Part shown: positions 1 through 9,660 of the stretch, piece by piece
How the letters are laid out: the number at the start of each line of letters is the position of its first letter
Position numbering within the stretch: position 1 is the first letter of the stretch
DNA from: Campylorhamphus procurvoides
Lineage: Eukaryota > Chordata > Aves > Passeriformes > Dendrocolaptidae
Assembly: GCA_013396655.1 (NCBI GenBank)
Contig: WBMV01002663.1
Coordinates: forward strand, 302,872 to 366,871
Direction of reading: 5' to 3'
DNA length: 64,000 nucleotides
Notes under the pieces: model-generated
Database searches by the model: none
What the model saw: only the letters and a program-made list of their open reading frames with translations
Told to the model about the DNA's origin: nothing
Position numbers and translations under genes: made by a program

Positions 1-2193
1 GATCTTTCTGTTTAAAATGCAGAACATGGCCCAGTCTGGACTTGGGATATTTCAATCTCAATAGCATACTGGTTAGTCACCAGTGTCTTGTTGTTAAATC
101 CATTACTTTTATTATAGATCTCAGCTCTGGAGAGGGTTTGGAAGAGTCTGAGCTGTTCCTTCACCTTCAACGAGTGCAGGTAATGGAGACCCAGAACCCA
201 CAGAATTCACGCTGGGTGTGAATCAACACAGCTTTAACCCAGTCCTTGGGCCAAATTTCCAGCACCAGCTAGGGCTTGTAAAACCTGCTCCCAAATCACG
301 TCTGCCAGTTTCATTCTGTCCAAGAGGAATCACGTTCATGTGCTCCAGGAGCGCTCCACAAGCAAGGGAAATTCAGTGATGAAAAGTTTGCTTTAAAAGC
401 TCATTTCTGAATTAGAATTCTACCATCATGGCAAAGGAGCACAGGGCAGCAAGAGCTTCAGAAGGGTCCCAAATGTTTGCTGGGCTCAGCAGGAGCTTCT
501 GGCATCCTGACAGTTTACTCTCTTGTTTCTCTTGTCAGTCTGAAGAGCCTGCTGGGAAGCTGGGAAATGCCCTTCAGCTAAGGGTCAGGGAATGAAACAG
601 GAATTTTGACAGGCAGGAGCTGAGGAAGACACACTTTCCACATGCTCAGGAAGCGGCAGAGCAAAGTCTTTTGCTTTACAGATTTAAGGAAAACATGGAA
701 AGAAGAATCTGCCAAAGGCTTCAACTCCAATAAGCTGGAAATGCTTGGGTGTTCCTCTGGCTGTATGGGATCCTTTGTGGCCAGATTGGGAATCCAGTGG
801 GAACAGCTCTTCTTACACTAACATGGGAAAACTTAAAGAAAAAGAAAAAAAAGATGTAAATAAATAAAAATAAAGGGGGAAAAAGACTCCAAACTACTTG
901 AGGCAGGGGTGGATAAGGAGCACAGGTCAGAGCTAAGAATAGGAACAGCTGCTGTGTGTGAATTTAAATAGTGAAAAGGTCTGAGGTAGTAAATCAGGTC
1001 ACCTGCTGAGAGCCTCCAGGTGGTCCAGACTTCAGGCACAGGAAGAAGCTTCACACAGGCAGAGAGACAGCAAACTGTTTGGAAATGAGCTGGAACAGGG
1101 GTGCACAGGACAGAGCCCTGCAGATGATGCTAAATAGAAGGAAGCAAGGGACCCCAGAGAGGAAAGATAAATGCATGAGAGACCTCTGAAGTATGTGCAG
1201 GAAATAATAAAATGTAAATTGCCCCTGTAAATAAAGGTAAGGACAGTTTAGAAAAAAATCCTCCAACCCAGAAGGCAGCCAAGAGGAGGGAAAGGCAGCC
1301 AAGCAGGAAAGGAGGGAGGCTACAAGAACTGCAGGACAGCAAATTAAATTTTCACAGCCTGCTCTGACTGCAGAGAAGAAGCATGAGTCCTCAGTCAGCA
1401 GGTCCTTGTGAGCTCTGGAGTGCCAAGGCAGCAGGGAGAAGGGAGACAGCACTTGTACAACAGTGCTAGGGGAGCAGCAAAGAAACCCTTGGTAATTCCA
1501 GTGAGGAACAGGGAGGGACAGCTCAGCACAGCTCAGCGAGTACACAGCAACTTCTGTAGCACCATGGAAAGAAGGCAGGGACCAGCAGAGCTTCTTCACC
1601 TGCTCAGAGCAGATCCAGAGCACTGAGGGCATGAAATGGACTTTCCCAGGAGGTTCTAATGGCTCAAAGCATCTCCTCCAAAAAGGCAGCAGTGCTGAGA
1701 AGGCAGAGCTAAGGTTCTGGGGACACACAAGTCAAGAGGTCTAACCCAGGAGTTTGTCCAGAGGCAGCTCACCAGCATGAGACCTGCTGACATGGGCAGA
1801 GCTACCAAGAAGTCACCTCCATCCAGTCATCCACCCTAAATCTGCTAAAATCTCCTGCACTCCACTGCTTCTTGCCAAGAGATCTCAGGTGGATTTGATC
1901 CCCTGCCTGGCTCCTCTGCTTGTCTCAACTTCACCAAAGCCTAACCCTCATGCCTCCAGATTTAATGCAGACCTGAGAAACTCAGGTGACACCTTTGGGA
2001 TGCAGCTGCTGCTCTTCTCAGTGAATTTTTACCCCTTCAGTGAGAACATCCCCAGATGTAGTTCTCCTATCTTTCCATTGGCTGTTTGAGACCTGGAACA
2101 AGCACTGGATATGATCCTGTCCAACAAACTGCTGACCCTATGCACATCTGGTTTACCCTCAAGAGCCTGTTACCAGGTGTGTACCCCTAAAAG
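1..2193. other. Unique non-coding sequence
   Basis: I recognise no gene or repeat family here. An A-rich stretch lies near 835-880. The plus strand between about 1050 and 1730 is purine-rich, so its complement is pyrimidine-rich and lacks stop codons. That leaves a 225-codon minus-strand open frame (1051-1728) whose translation is rich in Leu, Ser, Cys and Phe and resembles no family I know. I treat it as a chance frame. Confidence 0.6.
835..880. repeat. A-rich low-complexity tract
   Basis: Runs of A are broken by single G or T bases and include AAATAAATAAAAATAAA. No duplicated flanks or retroposed gene body lie upstream, so this looks like simple low-complexity sequence rather than a poly(A) tail. 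Confidence 0.6.
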
Positions 2194-2488
2194 TGAGGTG
2201 GGGGGCTGTCTCTTCTCCCTGGTAACAAGTCACAGGACAAGAGGAGATGGCCTCAAATTGCACAGGGGGAAGTTTAGACTGGTTATTAGTGAAAATTTCT
2301 TCCCTGAAATAGTTAGCAGCTATTGGCATTGGCTGCCCAGGGCAGTGGTGGAGTCACCATTGCTGGAAGTGTTCAAAAGGTGTGTGGATGTGGCACTTGG
2401 GAACGTGGTTTAGTGGTGCTGGGTTGACAGTTGGGCTTGATGTTCTTAGAGGGTTCTTCTAACCTTAACTATTCTGTGGTTCTGTGAA
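2194..2488 (+). mobile_element. CR1 LINE 3' fragment
   Basis: This is a plus-strand CR1 tail. It starts in the 'ctcttctccctggtaacaag' region, runs through the 'agtttagactggttattag' and 'cttccctgaaatag' segments, and ends in a 'ctattctgtggttctgtga' 3' terminus. The 'ttgatgttcttagaggg' variant near the end differs from the copies ending in 'ttaaaggtcccttcc', so it belongs to a different, older-looking subfamily. It is 5'-truncated, contains no ORF2 and is not expected to be functional. Confidence 0.88.
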
Positions 2489-3218
2489 AACACACAGGCT
2501 AATTTAGCAGATTATTAAACATCAAAGAGTTAATGTGCTTCTTGTCAAGTTAAACTCCAAACCCTGGCCCTCGGAGTGTGCCCAGCAACCAAGTCCTCAG
2601 TGTCCACGCACCAGGTTGAAAAGAAAAATGTTCCTTCACTAGATAGATTTCTCCAGGGTCAGCCATCCAGGATCTATTCCATCCCTGGATGCTCCTGGAC
2701 CTGTCATCGGGCCCCATTTTGAGACACAACCATCTGCCAACCTTTGCAGCCCAGTATTGTGCTGCTCTCTCTGCACAAACCCCGGATTTTAGGTTGTACC
2801 CTCTGTGCAAGGCATGTTCCTCAGGGCTCCTGACCACCCACAGCCTGTCCAGCTGGCTCCAGCTCCCAGGAGCTTCCACTAGCCTGAGGGAAGGGGACAG
2901 ATCCAGGGAACCAACCCTGCAAACTGGTTAAATTAAGCTTCAGTTCCCACTAACCCTACCCCCAACAGCTGGTACACACACAGCTCCATCCCTCTGAACA
3001 CCAGCTCCCATGGGAGGAGGCTTCCATGAGGGTTCGCCACTTGCCTTCTTTTCAGCACCAGCACTGTTTGTGTCAAGCCAAATGCTCAGAGAGGAGCTTT
3101 GTTCCCTGGCTTTGCAGCATCTGGGTGATCAGCAAAACTCTTCTTTAGCTAAAAAAGGAGCAGAGGACAGAAGATCTGTGCTGGTTAACTGTCAGTGGAA
3201 GCAGAGAAGCAGACAACA
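2489..3218. other. Unique sequence between two CR1 copies
   Basis: No gene, RNA or repeat is recognised. Overlapping short open frames run on both strands around 2550-2930, and none has a recognisable domain. Confidence 0.55.
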
Positions 3219-3460
3219 ACTGAAAGAGGGGAGACTTGGACTGGATATTGGGAAGAAATTCTCCCATGTGAGGGTGGGCAGGCCCTGGCACAGGTTGCCT
3301 AGAGAAGCTGTGGCTGCTCCATCCCTGGAACTGCCCAAGGCCAGGTTGGACAGGGCTGGGAGAAACCTGGGCTAGTGGAAGGTGTCCCTGCCTGTGGCAG
3401 GGGTGGAACAAGATGAACTTTGAGGTCCCTTCCAACTTAAACCACTCTGTGATTCTATGA
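3219..3460 (+). mobile_element. CR1 LINE 3' fragment
   Basis: This is a 5'-truncated CR1 tail. It opens at 'agacttggactggatattgg', continues with 'cctggcacaggttgcctaga', and ends exactly at 'ctgtgattctatga' (3460), the typical CR1 3' end without a poly(A) tail. It belongs to the same subfamily group as most copies here that carry the 'catgggcagggacacc' block. Confidence 0.92.
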
Positions 3461-5200
3461 ACATGTTAAATTCATGCTCTCTGGCTTTCCTCTTCAGAAA
3501 CAAAAAACCAAGCACATAGTTAAGTGCACAGAGCAAGACTTCCCCTCATCCTCACGCTTCTTGTCAAGAGTTTGCTTGATGAGAGTCCTTGGAAGCAGGA
3601 AGCTTCACTGACCTGCTGGCCATGTGCTGAATACCGACCATAGTCAGACACTGCTGGACTTTGCCACAGCTTCTGCCCCAATGCCAGCAGGTTCCTGTGG
3701 ACACAGCTGCCACAGCCACCCACCAGTGCAGCTTGGGGTCACCACCTGAGAGATGAGACCAAGGGCACCAGTGGGCACCAAATGGAGGTTTGGTCACTAA
3801 CTCTTGGCTTCTGGGGGTAGAAGGACCACTGTGTGTGATCCTGCAGGCTAAACCTGCCCTGTGAGTTTGACTGAGGTTGAGCCCTGAGCTTTAGCTCAGC
3901 CTGTGGCTGAGAGCCACAATGTCCAAATCAGGTTAGAGCCTCAGCTGGGGAACAAGAGCAGATGGAAAAAGGGAGACAATGTTCAGTAGTGGAGCTGGTT
4001 TAGGTGGAACAGCATCTCCCAGCCACAGAGCCCTGATGGATCTGCCTTCAGTCAAAGCTTCCACATGTCATTCCAGCGTTCAGTTTGGTGGAGAATGGCA
4101 GATTTAAAGGAGCACCCACTCATTCAGGTAGCAGCTTTAGCTGGAAGGAGGTTTCTAAAGGTGTTTGGAGCTTTCCACCTGCAACCAGTGTCTCCCCCTC
4201 CGAGAGTTCCTCTACATTTTAATTTTATTGAAATGTTGTTTCTCAGCAATATCCTGCCCTTGTCCAAAAGACTGGAAAATTTTTACAGTGTTAGAAAACT
4301 TCGCCCACACAGGGCCTGAAAGAACAGCCTAAGCTGCACCCCAGGCTCTGCTAAAAGACAGAGGAAGCAAAAGACCTTTAACCTCCCATCCTGCAAAGGT
4401 TTCCCAGGCCTTTGTAAATCTGTTCTCAATCCCTTCTTGTTCACAGTCTGAAAACCAGCCCTGGTTCATGTGTGATGCTACATGTGTAGCTGTGATGGGA
4501 CCCCAATTTAGACACAGCTTTGAGGTGCCTCTGCCTTGCCTTTTTCCCCAAATGAGCTCCCCAAAGAAGATCAGTCAGTTGAAGAGGCAGGTATTATTTA
4601 TAACCTGCATTAACTTTACACAGAAAGAAAAATCAAAGTGACAGAATAGAATTAGATCAGATGGAATAGACATGAAAAGGCTCATTAACAGCTCTCCTCC
4701 GCCTACAGAGCCCTTCCAAGCGGGTCTCTGCTGCCAGCCTTCTTTTCACTCAATTCAGTGGCTTTCTGAGTTGCAGCAGACTCATCATAGTCCAGGGAAG
4801 TTTCGTTCCTGGAAGTTATCTCTAGGCAGTTCAGTTTCTAGCTCTCTGGAAGTCTGGCTGTTTATATCAATATTCTGGGGTCCTTCTGTGGCGTCTTTAT
4901 GCTCTTCCTCCTGCCTTGCAGGTTAGAAGTGTCTCTTCCTGGGCAGGCTCAGCTGATCTTGGGACAGGAGTCATTTCATTTTTCCTACAGGATCTGTTTA
5001 ACCATTTCATCCTCCCCCCAGATGAACAAACCATGTAGAGAATAAGGCAACCAGGCAAACATTGGAACTCAACCAGGAAAAGGCATAGTCCTGTTTCTAC
5101 CCCGTATTACCCGTTATGCAGGTGTCACTGGGATAGGATTCATCTTATTTAACTGTCCTGACACCAGACACAGATATCTGGTGAGTGGCTCTGTTTTCGC
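3461..5200. other. Unique non-coding sequence
   Basis: No recognisable coding, RNA or repeat element. Base composition is unremarkable and only short open frames are present. Confidence 0.55.
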
Positions 5201-5262
5201 TTACCACAGAATAAGAGAATCATTAAGGTTGGAAAGACCTCTAAGATCATCAAGTCCAACCA
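5201..5262 (-). mobile_element. CR1 LINE 3'-terminal fragment
   Basis: This is a short minus-strand CR1 end of the 'gaatcattaaggttggaaag' type, ending in 'atcatcaagtccaacc'. Only the last 60 or so bases of the element are present. It abuts a plus-strand CR1 ORF2 fragment, giving a head-to-head inverted arrangement that points to two separate insertions or a rearranged insertion. Confidence 0.85.
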
Positions 5263-5271
5263 AAGTGTTCC

Positions 5272-5387
5272 AGAAGTTTGCAGACAGCAAAAAACTGGAA
5301 GTGGCTGTTGACTCCCTTGAAGACAGGGAGGCCCTGCAAAGACACCTCAAGAGATCAGGGGGCTGGGAATCACCAACCATAGGAAGT
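5272..5387 (+). mobile_element. CR1 LINE ORF2 (reverse transcriptase) fragment
   Basis: The forward translation includes 'KFADSKKL' followed by a stretch ending 'ALQRHLKR', which matches the part of CR1 ORF2 carrying the reverse-transcriptase FADD motif. The second catalytic Asp is replaced by Ser, so the copy is dead. The match continues as 'aatcaccaaccataggaag' and is cut at 5388 by an LTR. CR1 3' sequence in the same orientation resumes after the N at 5849, so this is probably one CR1 split by the LTR. Confidence 0.75.
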
Positions 5388-5848
5388 TGTCCTAGTACAG
5401 CAGGAGGGACCAGTTATCACTGTGTGGGGGTGATCAAAGCTATGTATTCTACCCCCTCTATTCATTCCCCAAGAACAATGGACCATTTGCAGCAGTTGCC
5501 CAGGGAGTCGTTAGCACCTTCACACCCAGCCTGAGGGGGTGTGGGTGCTAATGGGCCATCAATGGTTCAACAACACCCCATGACTCACAGAGTTAATCAC
5601 CCATTGTGTGAGTCCCCGCCCTGGGGGAGGGACTGGGTGCTCCCTGAGGGTACATAAATGGGGCTCAGAAGATCTTGAGTACGTCCCATCAGATCCAGAG
5701 GAGCGGCAGGACCTCGACAGGAGGAAACCACCACTCTCGACCAGACTATGACCATCACTCCCAACCAGACCACAGCCATGAGCGGCACCAACAGGTTCTT
5801 CACTTCCTTTTGCTTTGGACTCAGGAGAACCACGCGGGTCTCAGCACA
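5388..5848 (+). mobile_element. LTR family A, copy 1 (3'-incomplete)
   Basis: This starts with TGTCCTAG and aligns along its whole length with the complete LTR at 17770-18426, at roughly 90% identity by eye. Shared parts include the TGACTCA site, the CCCCGCCC box and the 'tcttgag' segment downstream of the TATA position. It stops at 'gtctcagcaca' next to a single N, so the last 190 or so bases seen in the other copy are missing. The TATA element reads TACATAAA (5651-5658) instead of TATATAAA. It sits inside CR1 ORF2 sequence, so the CR1 is older. The missing end hides any right-hand target duplication. Confidence 0.85.
5581..5587 (+). promoter_or_regulatory. AP-1-like site in LTR A copy 1
   Basis: TGACTCA matches the AP-1 consensus and is conserved at the same LTR position in copy 2. 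It is a sequence match only; activity is inferred. Confidence 0.45.
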
Positions 5849-5849
5849 N
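5849..5849. other. Single ambiguous base (N) at a repeat boundary
   Basis: The N falls exactly where LTR A copy 1 breaks off and CR1 3' sequence begins. It most likely marks an unresolved or collapsed assembly gap rather than one unknown base. Confidence 0.8.
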
Positions 5850-6313
5850 ATTGCAGAGTGTCCAAAGGAGGCAACAGAGATGGTTCAGGGCCTGGAGGGG
5901 AAGCGTGTGAGGAGCAGCTGAGGGCACTTGGGGTGTTCAGCTAGAGAAGAGGAGACTGAGGAGAGAGCTCATTGCAGGTCCAACTCCCTTGGGAGGGGCA
6001 GAGGAGGGGCAGGCACTGATCTCTGCTCTGGGGGGACCAGGGACAGCATCCAGGGAAGGGCTGGAGTTGTGTCAGGGCAGGCTTACGTTGGATCTCAGGG
6101 AAAGGTTCTTCCCCCCAAGGGTGGTGGGCACTGCCAGGCTCCCCAGGGCAGTGGGCACAGCCCCAAGGCTGCCAAGGCTGCAGGAGTGTTTGGGTGATGC
6201 TCTGGGGCACATGGTGTGACTCTTGGGGATGGTCCTGTGCAGGGCTGAGGGTTGGACTGGATGATCCTTGTGGGTCCCCCCTATCTATTCAGCATGTTCT
6301 GTGTGATTCTGTG
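5850..6313 (+). mobile_element. CR1 LINE 3' portion, 'tgttctgtg' tail type
   Basis: From 'gcagagtgtccaaaggagg' this runs through 'gggtgttcagctagagaag', 'ccaactcccttgggagg' and 'ttggactggatgatccttg' to 'gtgtgattctgtg'. It is the same subfamily as the copies at 11414-11886 (minus), 31781-32165 (plus) and 33124-33273 (minus). It is probably the continuation of the ORF2 fragment upstream of the LTR. Confidence 0.9.
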
Positions 6314-8560
6314 TAATCTGTCCTGTTCAGGACACCTCTCTTGGGTGAATCAACCACACTCATCTTTCTCTACCGTTAAGGAAAAGGTCTGGACACAAAA
6401 GAGTGACACATCCCAGCTGCCCAAGGAGCTCAAGGCAGATATTTTCTGTCATAAGCCCAAGTATCTCTGAGAGTCTCTGCTTGCCACAGCATGCTCCTCC
6501 CTGACCTCAGTGTGACTGATTCCTCCTACAACAAACAGAAATATTTGTCTAAAATATCTTCTCAATGGAAAATTGATCTTTTGTCAAAACAAGAAACCTC
6601 CATGGGAAGTTTTCTATTAGTGCTTTCATATTTGTCACTGAGAACAAAATAGAGAATGGCAATGGAAATGGTTTGAAAAATGAGATGTTATTCTTCTGAC
6701 TAAACAGAGATGCTGTTTCAGCTGTCCCAGTGCTGCCCCAGACTCTGCCCATGTCCCCCTGTTTCTCAACACATGGTCTTCCACCTCCAGTGAGCAACTC
6801 CACCTCAAAACCTTCACCAGAGAGACAAACCTTTTCAGACATCAGCCTTAAGAAAGTGTCCATGCTTCTGCACTGCTGTATGCACAAAGCAACCCCTTCA
6901 AAACCCTCCTCATGGCCAGGCATCCTCACTGCATCCCCACTGCAGCTGGACCAGACAGGGATCTGGCAGAGCAAAGAAGCAGGAAGATACCTCCAATCTG
7001 GGAGTGAAGCTCTCCAACCAGAATAGCTAGAGAAGACAGAGACTAAAGGAGGTGTCATTAGGGTCCAGGGCAAGCAGCAGAAGCTGTGATGGGATGTGGG
7101 TAAGGCCAGTGTGGGTGTAAAAAGACCTGACAGCAGCTGGAGGAAGCCAGGTTCTCTGGGACATTCTGCTCACCTTCTCCTGTCGTGGGGCTCTGAGCAC
7201 ATACCCTGCCTCAACTCCATGAGGTACCTGTACATCACATTCCTCCAGGACAGGCTCAACCTCCACATGCTCTAGGCTCACTGCCTCACTGGCTATTGGC
7301 ATTCCATGTGTCCTGCTTTCCTGGACAAGTCTTTTGTGTGATCCTTGCTGGAAAGACTTGTGCCCACTGTGTGTGGGCCTGTCTGTGAGGTTTCTTCAGT
7401 CCAGTGTTTTCCCTGGACAAAGGCAGTTGCTGCAGAGGTGTCCTGCACTTGGTGTCACTTCACGAGCTGTCTTTGAGCCAGAAAGCATCAAATCTGCTCT
7501 CAGCCTTGTAGGAGCACCTCCTCTCTTCCCAGGGAGCCTCACTGAGTTTGCTCTTCACAGAGCTCTCCCTTGCAGGGGCAGAGGGCTGGTTTCCCACACC
7601 TTTCTGCAGAAGACTGGCAGCAGCTTTTGGGAAGGGATAAGAAGGTGTAGATGGTGCCGAGAAGAGGACTTTCTGCATGTGCCCTGTTAGACACTGCAGA
7701 GGAAAATCCATTTGTTCTGGATATGGCCTCTCACTGTGCCTTGGGAAAACACAAGTCTGGGGCTTGCAAACACAAACTCGTCTGTGAAGCACATCAGCCC
7801 TCAACACCAGATTGCACCTGGGAGCTTTCCCCTGGCTGAGGGTTCATTCTCTGGGGTTTTTTGGGAGGGAAAGGGGTTGTTGTCTGGGGCAAAACTTCAC
7901 ACATCAGAAGAATCCTTCAAATAAAGAACTTTTTTATTCTTTCCATCCCCACCCCCTTTTTCAACACCATTTTTTGGCCAGAAGGGATTTTTTCCTGTGA
8001 AAGGAGCAGAAGGCTCATCTCTCTGGCTAAGGTCAGCCTGCTTCCACAAGCAGCTCCTGGCAGATGCCTTGGCATACAGAGGTGAGAGAAGGCTGTGAAA
8101 GGCAAAGCCTCTTGCTCTGCTCCCCCTCCATGCAAAGGCCAAGAGTCTCTTCACCAATCACCTACATGGGAAAGGGGGTGCTTTGCACAAACCCCTCCTT
8201 GAAAGCAGGCGCATGCAGACAGACTCTAGAAAATAAAGGAAAAATTAAGAACAGCCTTGAAGGACAGGGATTAGGCAAAGCACACTATGCCTTAAATGGG
8301 GACTCACAAAGTAGAATGACTTTAGTTTGCAGTAACTTAATTGAGGAAGTGGATTAAGTTAAATCCTGAAAGCATTACTTTGTGTGTTGTTTTTGCGTTT
8401 GTGTGTTTTGGCGTGTTGTGGAGAGAGCCCCACAACACACTTCCCTCTGCAGCACTGTCCTCCTGTAGTCCATCCCTGAGGTCACCCTTGTGCCTCAGGG
8501 GTCAGTGCTGCCCACCTGCACCAACTGCAGGTCAGCACCTCCAGTTTCTGTGACTTCAAA
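6314..8560. other. Unique non-coding sequence
   Basis: No gene or repeat family is recognised. A 174-codon minus-strand frame (6549-7073) and several 100-120 codon frames near 7330-7810 exist, but they overlap each other on both strands and show no domain. Confidence 0.55.
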
Positions 8561-8926
8561 GAATGATAGAATCATGGAATGGTCTGGGTTGGAAAGGACC
8601 TCAAAGCTTATCTACTTCCACCCCCTGCCATGGGCAGGGACACCTTCCACCAGCCCAGGTTGCTCCAAGCCCCGTCCAACCTGGCCTTGGACACATCCAG
8701 GGATGGAGCAGCCACAGCTTCTCTTCCCAACCTGTGCCAGGGCCTGCCCACCCTCACAGGGAACCATTTCTCCCCATTATCCCACCTAACCTTGCCCTCT
8801 GCCCATTCCCCCTTGTTCTGTCACTCCATCTCTCTCCATCTTTCTTGCAGCCCCCCTTCAGTTAGTGGAAGGCCACAATTAAGTCACCCTGATGGCTTCT
8901 CTTCTCCAGTCTGAACAATCCAAGGC
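8561..8926 (-). mobile_element. CR1 LINE, 3' half of an interrupted copy
   Basis: This opens at 'gaatgatagaatcatggaat', the reverse complement of the CR1 3' end, and runs through 'catgggcagggacacc' and 'ttctcttctccagtctgaac'. It is broken after AAGGC (8922-8926) by an envelope-derived insert. CR1 resumes at 9428 with no loss of CR1 sequence, judged against the uninterrupted copy at 27097-28040. Confidence 0.93.
8922..8926. repeat. Left 5-bp direct repeat, AAGGC
   Basis: AAGGC ends the left CR1 part and recurs at 9428-9432 at the start of the right part. Removing the insert and one repeat restores a continuous CR1, as expected for a target-site duplication. Confidence 0.6.
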
Positions 8927-9427
8927 CTATTATCCAACAGCCCTAAGCAAAGTAATTCCTGATCAAGAAAATCATACTGTTCCCTGCAAGTTTGTTAACG
9001 CTACAGGAGAGATCATTCTCCCTCCTTGATGTGATAAAGACAGATCCAAAAAGGGGATAAACACAGAACTTGTAATAAAGATGGCACCCCCACCCATGAG
9101 AATAATTCCTCAATGGGGTTCAGGATGGTACTGGATCTGTGAAAATGAGGCCTGGAAAGTTTTTCCCCTTGACAAAGATCAGGTCTGTGCCCTTGGGGCT
9201 GTAATTCCAAACACAACAGTCCTTGACCAAATTGATGAATTTGATGAACAAGGAGAATGGGAAAGAACTTATCCAAAAAGGGTAAAAAGAACTAACAATC
9301 CCCTTATTGAACGTCCCACATTTTTCCATAGCACAGTTAGAGTCTTGATCCCATCTCTAGGAGTAAGTGAATTAAAAATTGTGAATATCTCTGCTGTTAT
9401 TGAATGCATTCAAAACCGGGCTTCAGA
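8927..9427 (+). pseudogene. Degraded retroviral envelope (Env) gene fragment
   Basis: A single forward frame runs across the whole 501-bp insert with one internal stop (TGA, 9027-9029). Features suggest the junction of the surface and transmembrane subunits. N-glycosylation sequons NHT and NAT occur before the stop. An aromatic motif WYWIC follows, then a basic RVKR furin-like cleavage motif at 9279-9290. After it comes a moderately hydrophobic segment that would correspond to the start of the transmembrane subunit, with a further sequon. There is no signal peptide, no membrane anchor, and no gag, pol or LTR next to it. The downstream frame runs into CR1 and stops at 9471-9473. The family assignment rests on motif order; the exact retrovirus genus is uncertain. 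It is a relic and cannot encode a complete envelope. Confidence 0.72.
9279..9290 (+). other. Furin-like cleavage motif codons (RVKR) in the Env relic
   Basis: The four codons read Arg-Val-Lys-Arg, matching the R-X-K/R-R pattern found between the two subunits of retroviral Env proteins. This placement is the main landmark for orienting the fragment. Confidence 0.65.
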
Positions 9428-9660
9428 AAGGCTCTCAGTCTTTCCTTATAGTAGAGGTGCTCCATCCCACTAATCATCTTGGTGGCCTCCTTTGGTGGGC
9501 CGACCTTGGCCATGCAGCCATCCATCTCAGCCCACTACACCTTCTCTGGACTCACTCCAACTGCTCTATGTCCTTCCTGTATTGGAGACCTTGGACCTGG
9601 ATTCTCCAGGGGTCTCACCTGAGCAGGGCAGGGGTGTAGAATCTTCCCCCTCTCACCATC
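9428..9660 (-). mobile_element. CR1 LINE, 5'-ward half of the interrupted copy
   Basis: This begins with the right AAGGC repeat and continues 'tctcagtctttccttatag', 'gaggtgctccatccc' and 'ttctctggactcactcc', matching the order in the 27097-28040 copy. About 45 extra bases sit near 9490-9535 before 'ctctggactcactcc', suggesting a further small insertion. The 5'-ward limit is approximate. Confidence 0.85.

Noticed and set aside
6549..7073. 174-codon minus-strand open frame as a gene
   Set aside because: No recognisable domain, and it overlaps open frames on both strands.
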